A stretch of 25,717 bases of DNA. It comes from JBDSWU01 sp038230395 (GTDB lineage Bacteria > Patescibacteriota > Saccharimonadia > Saccharimonadales > UBA4665). The position numbers and the translations under genes are program-made. Numbering within the stretch: position 1 is the stretch's first letter; each line of letters opens with the position of its first letter. Positions 1 to 7,014 of this stretch are shown here, piece after piece. Below the pieces are notes generated by a model. It was not told the origin of the DNA and searched no databases. It saw only the letters and a program-made list of their open reading frames with translations. The stretch spans positions 1 through 25,717 of the forward strand of contig JBBRNI010000011.1 of NCBI GenBank assembly GCA_038230395.1. Reading direction: 5' to 3'.

Positions 1-79
1 AAAGGGCATCTCTGTTCTCCTTGTGAATTAGTTGTTTCGACAACTACTAGTCTACAAGTTCTGAGCAGGGATGCTTTTT
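1..79 (+). terminator. Probable intrinsic terminator of a plus-strand gene lying left of the window
   Basis: Positions 6-17 pair with 63-74 in 12 continuous base pairs, two of them G-U pairs when read as plus-strand RNA. The stem can extend outward, with A1-A3 against T77-T79. A T-run follows at 75-79. The loop holds a further 5-bp stem (20-24 with 54-58) and a 7-bp hairpin (29-35 with 40-46) closed by a TTCG tetraloop. On the minus strand the two G-U pairs become A-C mismatches, which favours the plus strand as the transcribed one. It may still also stop transcription from tsf. Confidence 0.55.
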
Positions 80-90
80 GGTTTAGCTGC

Positions 91-112
91 GGTAGCGGCT
101 GACGCCGCTACC
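91..112. other. Perfect 9-bp stem-loop downstream of tsf
   Basis: GGTAGCGGC (91-99) and GCCGCTACC (104-112) form a perfect hairpin around a TGAC loop, about 60 nt beyond the tsf stop codon. Neither strand has a clear T-run next to the stem, so it is only a possible terminator or mRNA 3'-end stabiliser for the rpsB-tsf transcript. Confidence 0.5.
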
Positions 113-174
113 TAGTGTTGCGTTTTGGATTGGAACTTAAGCTTGCTTCCCTGCTCCTGAGCAGAATGCTGGTT

Positions 175-771
175 TTAGGCAACTTCGCCAAGGGCGAGGC
201 GGCTGAAGCGGCGGACAACGACGTTTTCGTTCATTAGCGCGGCGTTTGCTTTGACATGTTCTGCGACAGTAATATCAGGGTTCTTGATGAATGGTTGGTC
301 GAGCAAACAACGCTCGGCAAAGTGCTTTTTGATTTGCCCGTCGACAATTTTATCGATCATGTCAGCTGGTTTGCCATCAGCGGCAGCCTTTTCGCTGAAC
401 TCAGCTTTGACTTTGTCTTGCTCTTCGGCTGGTACATCGCTCAGACTGACATATACTGGCGATGAAGCAGCGATGTGCATGGCTACGTCTTTGACAAGGG
501 CTGTAAAGATTTCACCGCGAGCTACAAAATCAGTTTCGCAGTTTACTTCGACTAACACGCCAATACGACCATCATGCAGGTAGCTGCCGATAACGCCTTC
601 GCGAGCTTCTTGCTCACCACGCTTGTCGGCCTTGGTCAGACCTTTTTTGCGCATTGCTTCGAGGGCTTTGTCAAAGTCGCCATCAACTTCCTCAAGGGCG
701 TGCTTAGCGTCAGTCAAGCCAACGCCAGTTAAATCTTTGAGACGCTTAATTGTTGCAATATCTAGGGCCAT
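175..771 (-). CDS. tsf: Elongation factor Ts (short form)
   Basis: EF-Ts is the cytoplasmic guanine nucleotide exchange factor that recycles EF-Tu from its GDP form. The 198-residue product starts with a UBA-like N-terminal domain (about residues 1-50, with TGVGLTDAKHALEE) followed by the hallmark exchange motif ETDFVAR at about 79-85. It is well short of the roughly 280-residue E. coli protein and close to the short Thermus-type form, so it has a reduced core. The start is set by an AGGAG Shine-Dalgarno a few bases upstream. The gene follows rpsB on the same strand with a 97-nt gap, the usual rpsB-tsf order, and probably shares its promoter. The stop codon is TAA. Confidence 0.97.
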   Translation of the reverse strand: MALDIATIKRLKDLTGVGLTDAKHALEEVDGDFDKALEAMRKKGLTKADKRGEQEAREGVIGSYLHDGRIGVLVEVNCETDFVARGEIFTALVKDVAMHIAASSPVYVSLSDVPAEEQDKVKAEFSEKAAADGKPADMIDKIVDGQIKKHFAERCLLDQPFIKNPDITVAEHVKANAALMNENVVVRRFSRLALGEVA

Positions 772-868
772 ATTTTTCTCCTAAGTTTTTAAAAATCAAA
801 AATGAGTAATACTAACTTTATGTCACCGTAATCTTTGGCGAAGACGAGGACTAATTTAAGACGAAGAC

Positions 869-1624
869 CTAGTTAAGGACGATAGCATCACCAGATGCAG
901 TTTCGTCTTTGTCGGGAGCTGGCGCGCTCTTGGCAGCTTTATCTTTGCCGGCTTCAATGGCGCTCTTCACGTAATCAGCCATCAGCTGGATTGTTTTGAT
1001 AGCGTCGTCGTTACTTGGAATTGGGTAAGTTACCAGGCTTGGATTGGCATTAGTGTCCACTAAAGCCACAATTGGAATGTTGAGCTTAGTAGCTTCACGT
1101 ACGGCGTTGACATCATGAACGATGTCAAAAACCATCACAGCACCAACGCGAGCAGACATGTCTTTGATGCCACCATAGATAATATTCATGGCATCGATTT
1201 CTTCTTGAAAACGTTGTACTTCAAGCTTGTTGTATTTGTTGGCGAGCTCGCCGTTACCCATGCGCTCTTCGAGTGACTTGAGGTGCTTAACACGACCACC
1301 AATGGTGTTAACATTGGTCATCATGCCACCCAGCCAACGCTCAGTTACAAACGGCATCTTGGTGTCTTCAGCTAATTTGCGAACAATGTCTTGGGATTGG
1401 CGCTTAGTGCCAACCATCAGGACTTGCTTGCCCTTGGCAGCGGTTTCTTCCAAAAATGCTAGCGCGGTTTCGAGGTTTGTAACCGTCTTTGTTAAGTCAA
1501 TAATGTGTGTACCGCCACGTTTGCTGTGAATGTACTGCGCCATTTTAGGGTGCCAACGCTCTGTCTTGTGACCGAAGTGAGCACCTGCCTCTAATAATTG
1601 TTTGATGTCGACATTTGTCGCCAT
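869..1624 (-). CDS. rpsB: 30S ribosomal protein S2
   Basis: S2 binds the 30S subunit late in assembly. The 251-residue product carries the family signature near the N-terminus (GAHFGHKTERWHPKMAQYI, about residues 14-32) and the VNAVREATKLNIPIVALVDT stretch further on. A longer reading from a GTG at 1690 is possible, but the ATG at 1624 has a good GGAAGGA Shine-Dalgarno and starts at the usual MATNVDIKQLLEAG, so I chose it. The C-terminus ends in a charged alanine/lysine-rich tail typical of the family. It is the first gene of the rpsB-tsf operon and is divergent from rpmE across a 293-nt spacer. The stop codon is TAG. Confidence 0.97.
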   Translation of the reverse strand: MATNVDIKQLLEAGAHFGHKTERWHPKMAQYIHSKRGGTHIIDLTKTVTNLETALAFLEETAAKGKQVLMVGTKRQSQDIVRKLAEDTKMPFVTERWLGGMMTNVNTIGGRVKHLKSLEERMGNGELANKYNKLEVQRFQEEIDAMNIIYGGIKDMSARVGAVMVFDIVHDVNAVREATKLNIPIVALVDTNANPSLVTYPIPSNDDAIKTIQLMADYVKSAIEAGKDKAAKSAPAPDKDETASGDAIVLN

Positions 1625-1758
1625 AGTTGTGTCCTTCCCGGCTGTTATACCGAATCCTTGCTCTTTGGTACGGGAGCCTATGATGATCACTCAAGCTGAT
1701 TGCTTAAGGTGTCATTTAGGAGGATATGTTCCCGACCTGCTTAATTGATACTGATAGT

Positions 1759-1787
1759 ATGGTACCAGATGGCCGCCCCTGTTGCAA
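1759..1787 (-). promoter_or_regulatory. Possible promoter for rpsB-tsf
   Basis: On the minus strand TTGCAA (1787-1782) and TACCAT (1764-1759) are 17 nt apart. Each matches the sigma-70 consensus at four of six positions. This would give an rpsB leader of roughly 125 nt. The match is weak and no other candidate is clearly better. Confidence 0.3.
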
Positions 1788-1809
1788 GTTCCCGGCGCAC
1801 TACGCGGTG

Positions 1810-1838
1810 TTGACCAGGGGCTAACAGAGGTGTATACT
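1810..1838 (+). promoter_or_regulatory. Sigma-70-type promoter for rpmE
   Basis: TTGACC (1810-1815) and TATACT (1833-1838) are separated by exactly 17 nt, a near-consensus housekeeping promoter. Transcription would start near 1845, leaving a leader of about 70 nt with an AGAGGA ribosome-binding site before the rpmE ATG. Confidence 0.75.
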
Positions 1839-1917
1839 TATGGGACTTTCGATATGTTGACTGCGGCCTCGCTCACCGCTAACCAACGAACTAATTTGAG
1901 CAAGAGGACCACCTAGT

Positions 1918-2268
1918 ATGAAAAAAGATATCCACCCTAACACCTATCGACTCGTTGTATTCGAAGATCTAAACAACGGTTACCGCCTGTTGACCCGTTC
2001 AACCATCGAAACCCCTGATACAACCACATTTGATGATGGCAAAGATTATCCCCTCGTTAAAGTACACATCACTAGTGCCTCGCACCCATTCTTCACAGGT
2101 GAAGAGCGTATCCTTGATATTGAAGGTCGCGTTGACAAGTTTAAGGCCCGCGCCGCTGCTGGTGCCGCCTCTAAAGACAAGCGTATCGCTGCTGCCAAAA
2201 AGCAAGCAACACGTGCCGCAGCCAAAGCTGAAAAAGCTGCCGATCAAACCGTCGAAACCGAAGCCTAG
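1918..2268 (+). CDS. rpmE: 50S ribosomal protein L31, cysteine-free, with C-terminal tail
   Basis: The 116-residue product begins MKKDIHPNTYRLVVFED and contains the L31 signature SHPFFTG followed by GRVDKFKAR. These identify large-subunit protein L31, which bridges the 50S and 30S subunits. The zinc-binding cysteines of the C+ form are absent (serine stands where KCHPFFTG has cysteine), so it is a C-minus, zinc-independent, type-B-like L31. After the core (about residues 1-78) it carries a tail of about 38 residues rich in alanine and lysine and ending acidic, making it longer than the usual 65-90 residues. An AGAGGA ribosome-binding site precedes the ATG. It has its own promoter, and copy A of the repeated element follows it. 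The stop codon is TAG. Confidence 0.93.
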   Translation: MKKDIHPNTYRLVVFEDLNNGYRLLTRSTIETPDTTTFDDGKDYPLVKVHITSASHPFFTGEERILDIEGRVDKFKARAAAGAASKDKRIAAAKKQATRAAAKAEKAADQTVETEA

Positions 2269-2420
2269 TCCTCCGTTACTCCTTTTTAAACTCATTCCTG
2301 TAGTGGTGACAATCTCAAGGCCTGGCGTAATCTTCGGATACTCGGCTGGTTGCTAAGGAGTTATGTGGAAGCTATTTTATAGAGGCAGTTACAATCGTAC
2401 TGATTATCAGAACGCTGAGT

Positions 2421-2625
2421 ATACTAGTACGTCTATACGGGGTTTCAAAAGTGTCAGGTATGTACCCGAAAGGCTACTTTGCTACAGGGTACAATTACCT
2501 ACTTTCAGTAGATTCACTGAAAAATCATTCAACATTTTTTCAGGGTTTAGACTGAAAGGGCTACATCTACTAGGTGGCATAAGTGGCATTTCAGTTTAAA
2601 ACCTTACACTTTTGAAACCGCCAAT
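2421..2625. repeat. Structured intergenic element, copy A (core 2441-2619)
   Basis: The core is 179 nt and bounded by a 19-nt inverted repeat: GGTTTCAAAAGTGTCAGGT at 2441-2459 and ACCTTACACTTTTGAAACC at 2601-2619, with one mismatch. Inside are hairpins 2503-2509/2516-2522 and 2535-2543/2552-2560, a stem 2558-2562/2593-2597 that overlaps the second hairpin, and a stem 2462-2467/2487-2492. The same element recurs at 10642-10820 with no gaps and roughly 82% identity by my count. Homology also covers about 20 nt of left flank around the palindrome TACTAGTA and GCCAA on the right. It lies between rpmE and prfA. No target-site duplication is obvious. Confidence 0.85.
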
Positions 2626-2824
2626 AGTTATTAGTGTGGCTGACGTTCTGAGCTTCAGCTCGAGGCTCCAACTTCCCGATTGCCCGATTGTTGCATTACC
2701 TTGTAGACTAGTCCGACTTGAAAACCCTAAGGCTAACAGGCCACCTCACAGCTTGCGATGAGGACATTATAGGAATGCGATTTGGGATTACCGTCAAAGA
2801 AATGATGCAAAAAACTAACTAAGG
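2626..2824. other. Intergenic spacer between repeat copy A and prfA promoter
   Basis: I recognise no gene, tRNA or known RNA family here. There is a small GAGC-TTCA-GCTC hairpin at 2650-2661, a CCGATTG tandem direct repeat near 2676-2690, and a distant GTGGC (2636-2640) to GCCAC (2740-2744) pairing. A 13-nt word, ACTAGTCTACAAG, at 46-58 recurs in inverted orientation around 2700-2712. With the repeat before it, the full non-coding gap after rpmE is 572 nt. Confidence 0.4.
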
Positions 2825-2830
2825 TATACT
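2825..2830 (+). promoter_or_regulatory. -10 box for prfA, near-leaderless
   Basis: TATACT ends 10 nt before the prfA ATG, so the transcript should begin about 4 nt before the start codon. No convincing -35 box lies 17 nt upstream, and there is no Shine-Dalgarno between the -10 box and the ATG. Confidence 0.55.
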
Positions 2831-2840
2831 TATTTTAATA

Positions 2841-3899
2841 ATGGACAACAAAGAAACTAATTTACGAGCCGAATTACTGGAACTAGACGAGCAATTGGCC
2901 GATCCAGCGATTTATAGTGACTCAAAATATCCAAAGCTGGCTAAGCGACGTTCTGATGTAGCTGGACTTGTCGATTTATTTGATGAAAAAGCTCGCTTGC
3001 TCAAAAATAAAGCCGAGGCAGAAACGCTCAAAGCCGGTGGTGACAACGACTTACAACAGATGGCATATGCCGAAATTGAGGAGCTTGAACCGCAACTGGC
3101 AGCTAATGAACAAAAACTTGTTGATGCCCTGACACCCCAGGATCCTAACAACGAACGCGACGTAATTATCGAAATTCGGGCAGCTGCCGGAGGTGATGAA
3201 TCAAGCTTATTTGCCGGCGAATTATACCGCATGTATACCCGCTGGGCCGAAGCGCATAACTTTAAAATTGAACTGCTCAATGAATCACCAAATGAAGTTG
3301 GTGGCTTCAAAGAAATTAGTTTTATGGTGCACGGCCTTGAGGCTTATAAGTATTTGAAGTTTGAGGCTGGGGTGCATCGCGTGCAGCGTGTACCTGTTAC
3401 CGAGAGCCAGGGTCGCATACATACTTCAACCACCACAGTGGCAGTGTTGCCAGAAGCTGATGAACATGACATCGAAATTAACCCGGGTGACCTGCGTATT
3501 GATGTCTTTCGCTCTGGTGGCCATGGTGGTCAGTCGGTGAACACAACCGACTCAGCAGTCCGCATTACTCACCTGCCCTCTGGATTAGTTGTCAGTAACC
3601 AAGACGAGAAATCTCAGATCAAAAACAAAGCTAAGGCCATGAGCGTTCTGCGTTCACGTTTACTCCAAATCAAACTGGACGCTGAAATGACCGCCCAATC
3701 TGACGCGCGCATGAAGCTTATCGGATCTGGCGATCGCTCCGAAAAAATCCGGACCTATAATTTTCCACAAGATCGGATCACGGACCACCGTATCAGCTAC
3801 TCGCGTTCTAACATCCCCGCAGCTTTAGCCGGTGACATTGATGATGTTATCGAAGCCTTGCTGAGCGCCGAACACGAGTTGATCAGCCAGGACAGTTAA
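2841..3899 (+). CDS. prfA: Peptide chain release factor 1
   Basis: RF1 recognises UAA and UAG in the ribosomal A site and triggers peptide release. The 352-residue product has the family's usual length. It carries the RF1-type anticodon tripeptide PVT at 185-187 (in RVQRVPVTESQGRIHTS), not the SPF of RF2, and the catalytic GGQ at 229-231 (SGGHGGQSVN). The N-terminal half is the helical domain with EIRAAAGGDE at about 111-120. No Shine-Dalgarno precedes the ATG and the -10 box is almost adjacent, so the mRNA is probably leaderless. prmC begins on the very next base, so the enzyme that methylates the GGQ glutamine is co-transcribed. All 17 genes in this window end in codons RF1 can read. The stop codon is TAA. 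Confidence 0.97.
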   Translation: MDNKETNLRAELLELDEQLADPAIYSDSKYPKLAKRRSDVAGLVDLFDEKARLLKNKAEAETLKAGGDNDLQQMAYAEIEELEPQLAANEQKLVDALTPQDPNNERDVIIEIRAAAGGDESSLFAGELYRMYTRWAEAHNFKIELLNESPNEVGGFKEISFMVHGLEAYKYLKFEAGVHRVQRVPVTESQGRIHTSTTTVAVLPEADEHDIEINPGDLRIDVFRSGGHGGQSVNTTDSAVRITHLPSGLVVSNQDEKSQIKNKAKAMSVLRSRLLQIKLDAEMTAQSDARMKLIGSGDRSEKIRTYNFPQDRITDHRISYSRSNIPAALAGDIDDVIEALLSAEHELISQDS

Positions 3900-4721
3900 G
3901 TGACTAATGCCTACTGGCTCAAAACAGCAACGCAATTCTTGCAAAGCAAGGGGATCATGACGGCGCGTCTGGATGCAATTATTTTACTCGAGGATGTTTT
4001 ACAAGTTAATCGAGCCACTATTTTAGCTGAACCTGAAGCAGAAATTAAGGACGGTGCAGTAGCTAGATTACAAAATTTACTCACCCGGCGGGCTAAACAC
4101 GAGCCCCTAGCCTACATCCGTGGTAAGGCAGAATTCTATGGCCGGACGTTCAAAGTATCACACGCCGTCTTAGTTCCCCGGCCAGAATCAGAAGCTATGA
4201 TTGAGTCGCTCAAAGCGCTCACCAAACAACCCAATTTTCCTACTCAGCCCAAAATAGCCGATGTTGGCTCCGGTAGCGGTAATCTAGGTATTACCGCAGC
4301 ATTAGAGCTAGCTGGAAGCCAAGTAACACTGCTAGAAATAGATAACGATGCATTAGAAATCTCTAAACAGAACGTTGTTTTACACTCAACATCATTAAAT
4401 GCTATTAATAGTGACCTACTGTCTGGCACATCTGGTAGCTTTGATGTTCTTCTGTGCAATCTGCCTTACGTGCCAGATGAATATGAGATAAACCTGGCCG
4501 CAGGACACGAGCCTAAACTTGCCCTTTTTGCGGGGCTAGATGGGCTTGATCTGTACCGGCAACTATTTACTCAAATTTCGGCTCTTCGTAGTAAGCCGTT
4601 GTATATTTTGACCGAAGCTTTGCCAGAGCAACATCAAGCACTCACTGAACTTGCTACCCAAAATGGCTACCAACTAAACAAAACCGATGACTTTATCCAG
4701 CTATATACGTACTCGCAGTAG
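3900..4721 (+). CDS. prmC: Release factor glutamine methyltransferase
   Basis: PrmC (HemK) uses S-adenosylmethionine to methylate the glutamine of the GGQ loop in release factors. The 273-residue product has a helical N-terminal substrate-binding domain, the conserved LVPRPESE at 91-98, and the SAM-binding glycine motif DVGSGSGNLGI at 121-131. The catalytic NPPY motif appears as NLPY (187-190), a substitution that keeps Asn, Pro and Tyr. It starts with GTG immediately after the prfA TAA; a CAGGA Shine-Dalgarno sits at the end of prfA, so translation is probably coupled. It converges on the htrA-like gene with a 48-nt spacer in which I see no clear terminator. The stop codon is TAG. Confidence 0.94.
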   Translation: MTNAYWLKTATQFLQSKGIMTARLDAIILLEDVLQVNRATILAEPEAEIKDGAVARLQNLLTRRAKHEPLAYIRGKAEFYGRTFKVSHAVLVPRPESEAMIESLKALTKQPNFPTQPKIADVGSGSGNLGITAALELAGSQVTLLEIDNDALEISKQNVVLHSTSLNAINSDLLSGTSGSFDVLLCNLPYVPDEYEINLAAGHEPKLALFAGLDGLDLYRQLFTQISALRSKPLYILTEALPEQHQALTELATQNGYQLNKTDDFIQLYTYSQ

Positions 4722-4769
4722 TATCAAGTTGTATAAAAATTTGACGTTTATAACGACTGAAATTACCGG

Positions 4770-6119
4770 CTATTGCTGGGCTGGTGCTGGAGCTGTTCCA
4801 AGCGTCACATCGACCTTTTGGTCATCTGACCCACGAACGATTGTCAGCGAAACTTTGTCGCCTGGCTGATGCTGATCAAGTAAACTGGTCAGCGAATGTG
4901 TCTGATCAATTTTTGTGCCATCGATCTCGGTGATGATATCCTTTTCTTGCAAACCAGCACTCTCCGCCGGACTTCCAGCTACCACAGAAGGTAGCGAAGC
5001 ATCAACTGCTGGCGCAATATATGCTCCGTTTTGAACACTCAAATTGTACTGGTTAGCAACGTCGGCAGTTAGAGGAATATATCGTACGCCCAAGTATGGT
5101 CGTAAAAACTTACCCGTTTTTAGTACTTGGTTGATCAGGCCACGGACATCATTGATGGGTATAGAGAAACCAACATTTTGGGCATTGCCTGCAATTGCAG
5201 TGTTAATACCAATCACTTGCCCATTTAGATTAACCAATGGACCGCCTGAATTACCTTCGTTAATTGCGGCGTCAGTCTGAAATAAGTTATCTAGATTTTC
5301 GGTATCACTAGCGCTGCCAGAGCTGCTGCCACCACTGGATCCAGCCTGCACGCTACGACCATAGCCAGATATAATACCACTTGTAACGGTGTTCTGGAAC
5401 TGTCCAAGCGCATTACCAATTGCCACTACATCATCACCTACCTGAACTGCAGATGAATCACCTATTGCTGCAGGGGTCAGCTTGTGGCCGTCGAGGTTAT
5501 TGACCTTAAGGAAAGCGATATCAAGGCTGTCGGTGTTGCTAGTCCGCCCTAATACGCTGACGTCTTTTAGCTCTGTGCCATCAGCTAGCGTAATACTGAC
5601 GCTAGTAGTTCCCTGTGGCACCACGTGTCGGTTAGTCATAATTAGTCCGTTCGACGATATAATAATGCCAGTACCAGCAGCCTGTTCTTGGCTGGGCTGC
5701 GAAAAGCCAAATAGGCCAGAGCTACCACTGTTACTAGATGTGCTAGTGATATTAACATTAACGCTGACAACACTTGGGCCGACAGTTTTAGCGATCTGAC
5801 TTATTAACTGGCTCTGGCTGGTAACGACCTTCTTTTGCTTGCCAAAGCCGCTGGTATTAACTAGGCCAATTGAATCGTTATGGCGCTGCAAAGCAGCGCC
5901 AGCGTAACCACTAACAAAAGCCAACAGCAAAAAAGCCACTGCCGCTACAGCCGTCCAAGCTTGAAACGGCCGCGGCTTGTTGGGTCGAGGTAAGGTTGGG
6001 ACGGTAAACGTGTAAGTTCTAGGCGATCGCTTGGTAGTGCTAGAAACGCTACTAATTGATGGCGCGGTCTCCGGAGCTATTTTCGGTAGCTTTGGTTGCT
6101 TAGAATCGTCATGTTTCAT
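4770..6119 (-). CDS. Membrane-anchored HtrA/Deg-type serine protease with PDZ domain
   Basis: This is a quality-control protease acting outside the membrane. The 449-residue product has a proline-rich cytosolic segment (about 1-53), one membrane anchor (about 54-76), a trypsin-like domain, then a PDZ domain (about 340-440, with YLGV and GSPAESAGLQEKDIITEIDG). The catalytic triad is visible: His165 in TNRHVV, Asp200 in SLDIAFLKV and Ser291 in GNSGGPL. A serine/glycine-rich loop (about 260-271) sits before the catalytic serine. An upstream ATG at 6131 would add four residues, but GAGGA lies at Shine-Dalgarno distance from the ATG at 6119, so I chose that. It resembles the DegP/DegS/HtrA group; which subtype is not decided. 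The stop codon is TAG. Confidence 0.93.
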   Translation of the reverse strand: MKHDDSKQPKLPKIAPETAPSISSVSSTTKRSPRTYTFTVPTLPRPNKPRPFQAWTAVAAVAFLLLAFVSGYAGAALQRHNDSIGLVNTSGFGKQKKVVTSQSQLISQIAKTVGPSVVSVNVNITSTSSNSGSSGLFGFSQPSQEQAAGTGIIISSNGLIMTNRHVVPQGTTSVSITLADGTELKDVSVLGRTSNTDSLDIAFLKVNNLDGHKLTPAAIGDSSAVQVGDDVVAIGNALGQFQNTVTSGIISGYGRSVQAGSSGGSSSGSASDTENLDNLFQTDAAINEGNSGGPLVNLNGQVIGINTAIAGNAQNVGFSIPINDVRGLINQVLKTGKFLRPYLGVRYIPLTADVANQYNLSVQNGAYIAPAVDASLPSVVAGSPAESAGLQEKDIITEIDGTKIDQTHSLTSLLDQHQPGDKVSLTIVRGSDDQKVDVTLGTAPAPAQQ

Positions 6120-6179
6120 AAAATTCCTCATATGCTACTCATCTTAAAACGCCACGCTGAAAGCCAGCTGATACCCCCC

Positions 6180-6208
6180 ATCATACAAGAAAGTCATACG
6201 CATGTGCA
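6180..6208 (-). promoter_or_regulatory. Possible promoter for the HtrA-like gene
   Basis: On the minus strand TGCACA (6208-6203) and TATGAT (6185-6180) are 17 nt apart. The -10 is a good match and the -35 is weak. The leader would be about 55 nt and includes the GAGGA ribosome-binding site. Confidence 0.35.
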
Positions 6209-6261
6209 GTTTGGAATGAGACAGAGAGCATCTCGCCCGGAATGTACACGTATATGATTTT

Positions 6262-7014
6262 CTAGCCGACGATCTTGTCGCCCCAGTCGGAGAATGTTAA
6301 TACAACTAGCACGATAGCCAGCATAATAAACACAAACTGCCGACGCAGGCCCTTACTCAACCGATCATGATGATCAAGATAATATATAATTGCCATGCCA
6401 TAACCAAGAGCGCTGAGCAGTAGCGTAGGCTGAGCAACACCACGGTAATACAGCAACCAATGGCTTAATAGCCATCCAAGTGCTGCTCCAAAATATCCCC
6501 ATATAAAGGACAGCATACGGGCATAAGGCTCATCAAAGCTATCAAAGAAGTGCCTAGCCGCTAAGAAACAGATGCCACCAGATGCAAAGCTGAGACCTAC
6601 AACTGGTCCAGCTGGCCATACAAGGTATAGGGCCATCAAAGCGCTAAATTGCGCAATAAAAGCTTGTGCCGAGATCATTAATAGACTTGTAGCTGGTTTG
6701 ATGAAGATCAGCCATATAGCATACACGGCGGTCCAGCCAATCTGTACAGCTAGGCTGGAACTGTGGTTCATGAATAATACAATCGACACACCAACCATAA
6801 TATCGACGGAGTTAGCTCTGATATTAGAAGCCCAGAAGCGTGGCTTAACAGCGAACATACGCCACTTACTTAATATAATCATGAGCAAGGCCAGACCCAA
6901 GAAGTTTAACCGCACAAAAATGAATACACTAATCGGCAAAATAGCCACTAATGCTAGGTACAATAATTGTGAAAAGCCTTTGGCGGGCTTAATTTTGTGT
7001 AGTAGTTGCCTCAT
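6262..7014 (-). CDS. Polytopic membrane protein of unknown function
   Basis: The product of about 250 residues is almost entirely hydrophobic, with roughly seven to nine membrane-spanning stretches separated by short charged loops such as KWRMFAVKPRFW and YLDHHDRLSKGLRRQF. I recognise no catalytic or transport motif and assign no function. The ATG at 7014 follows a GTG at 7017 in the same frame; either could be the start, and a GGGAG lies close upstream. The gene begins inside the 3' end of the LCP gene (26-nt overlap), so the two are co-transcribed and probably translationally coupled. The neighbourhood suggests an envelope role, possibly related to glycopolymer assembly. The stop codon is TAG. 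Confidence 0.75.
   Translation of the reverse strand: MRQLLHKIKPAKGFSQLLYLALVAILPISVFIFVRLNFLGLALLMIILSKWRMFAVKPRFWASNIRANSVDIMVGVSIVLFMNHSSSLAVQIGWTAVYAIWLIFIKPATSLLMISAQAFIAQFSALMALYLVWPAGPVVGLSFASGGICFLAARHFFDSFDEPYARMLSFIWGYFGAALGWLLSHWLLYYRGVAQPTLLLSALGYGMAIIYYLDHHDRLSKGLRRQFVFIMLAIVLVVLTFSDWGDKIVG

Noticed and set aside
1625..1690. 22-residue N-terminal extension of S2 from a GTG at 1690
   Set aside because: The ATG at 1624 has a strong Shine-Dalgarno and gives the conserved S2 start; the extension is not like S2.
2363..2599. 78-codon open frame on the plus strand over repeat copy A
   Set aside because: It lies across the structured element and its left flank, has no recognisable protein, and changes between the two copies follow RNA/DNA pairing and not codon positions.
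2626..2824. tRNA, SRP RNA or tmRNA in the gap before prfA
   Set aside because: Some pairing is possible, but the T-loop, the SRP tetraloop motif and a CCA end are all missing.
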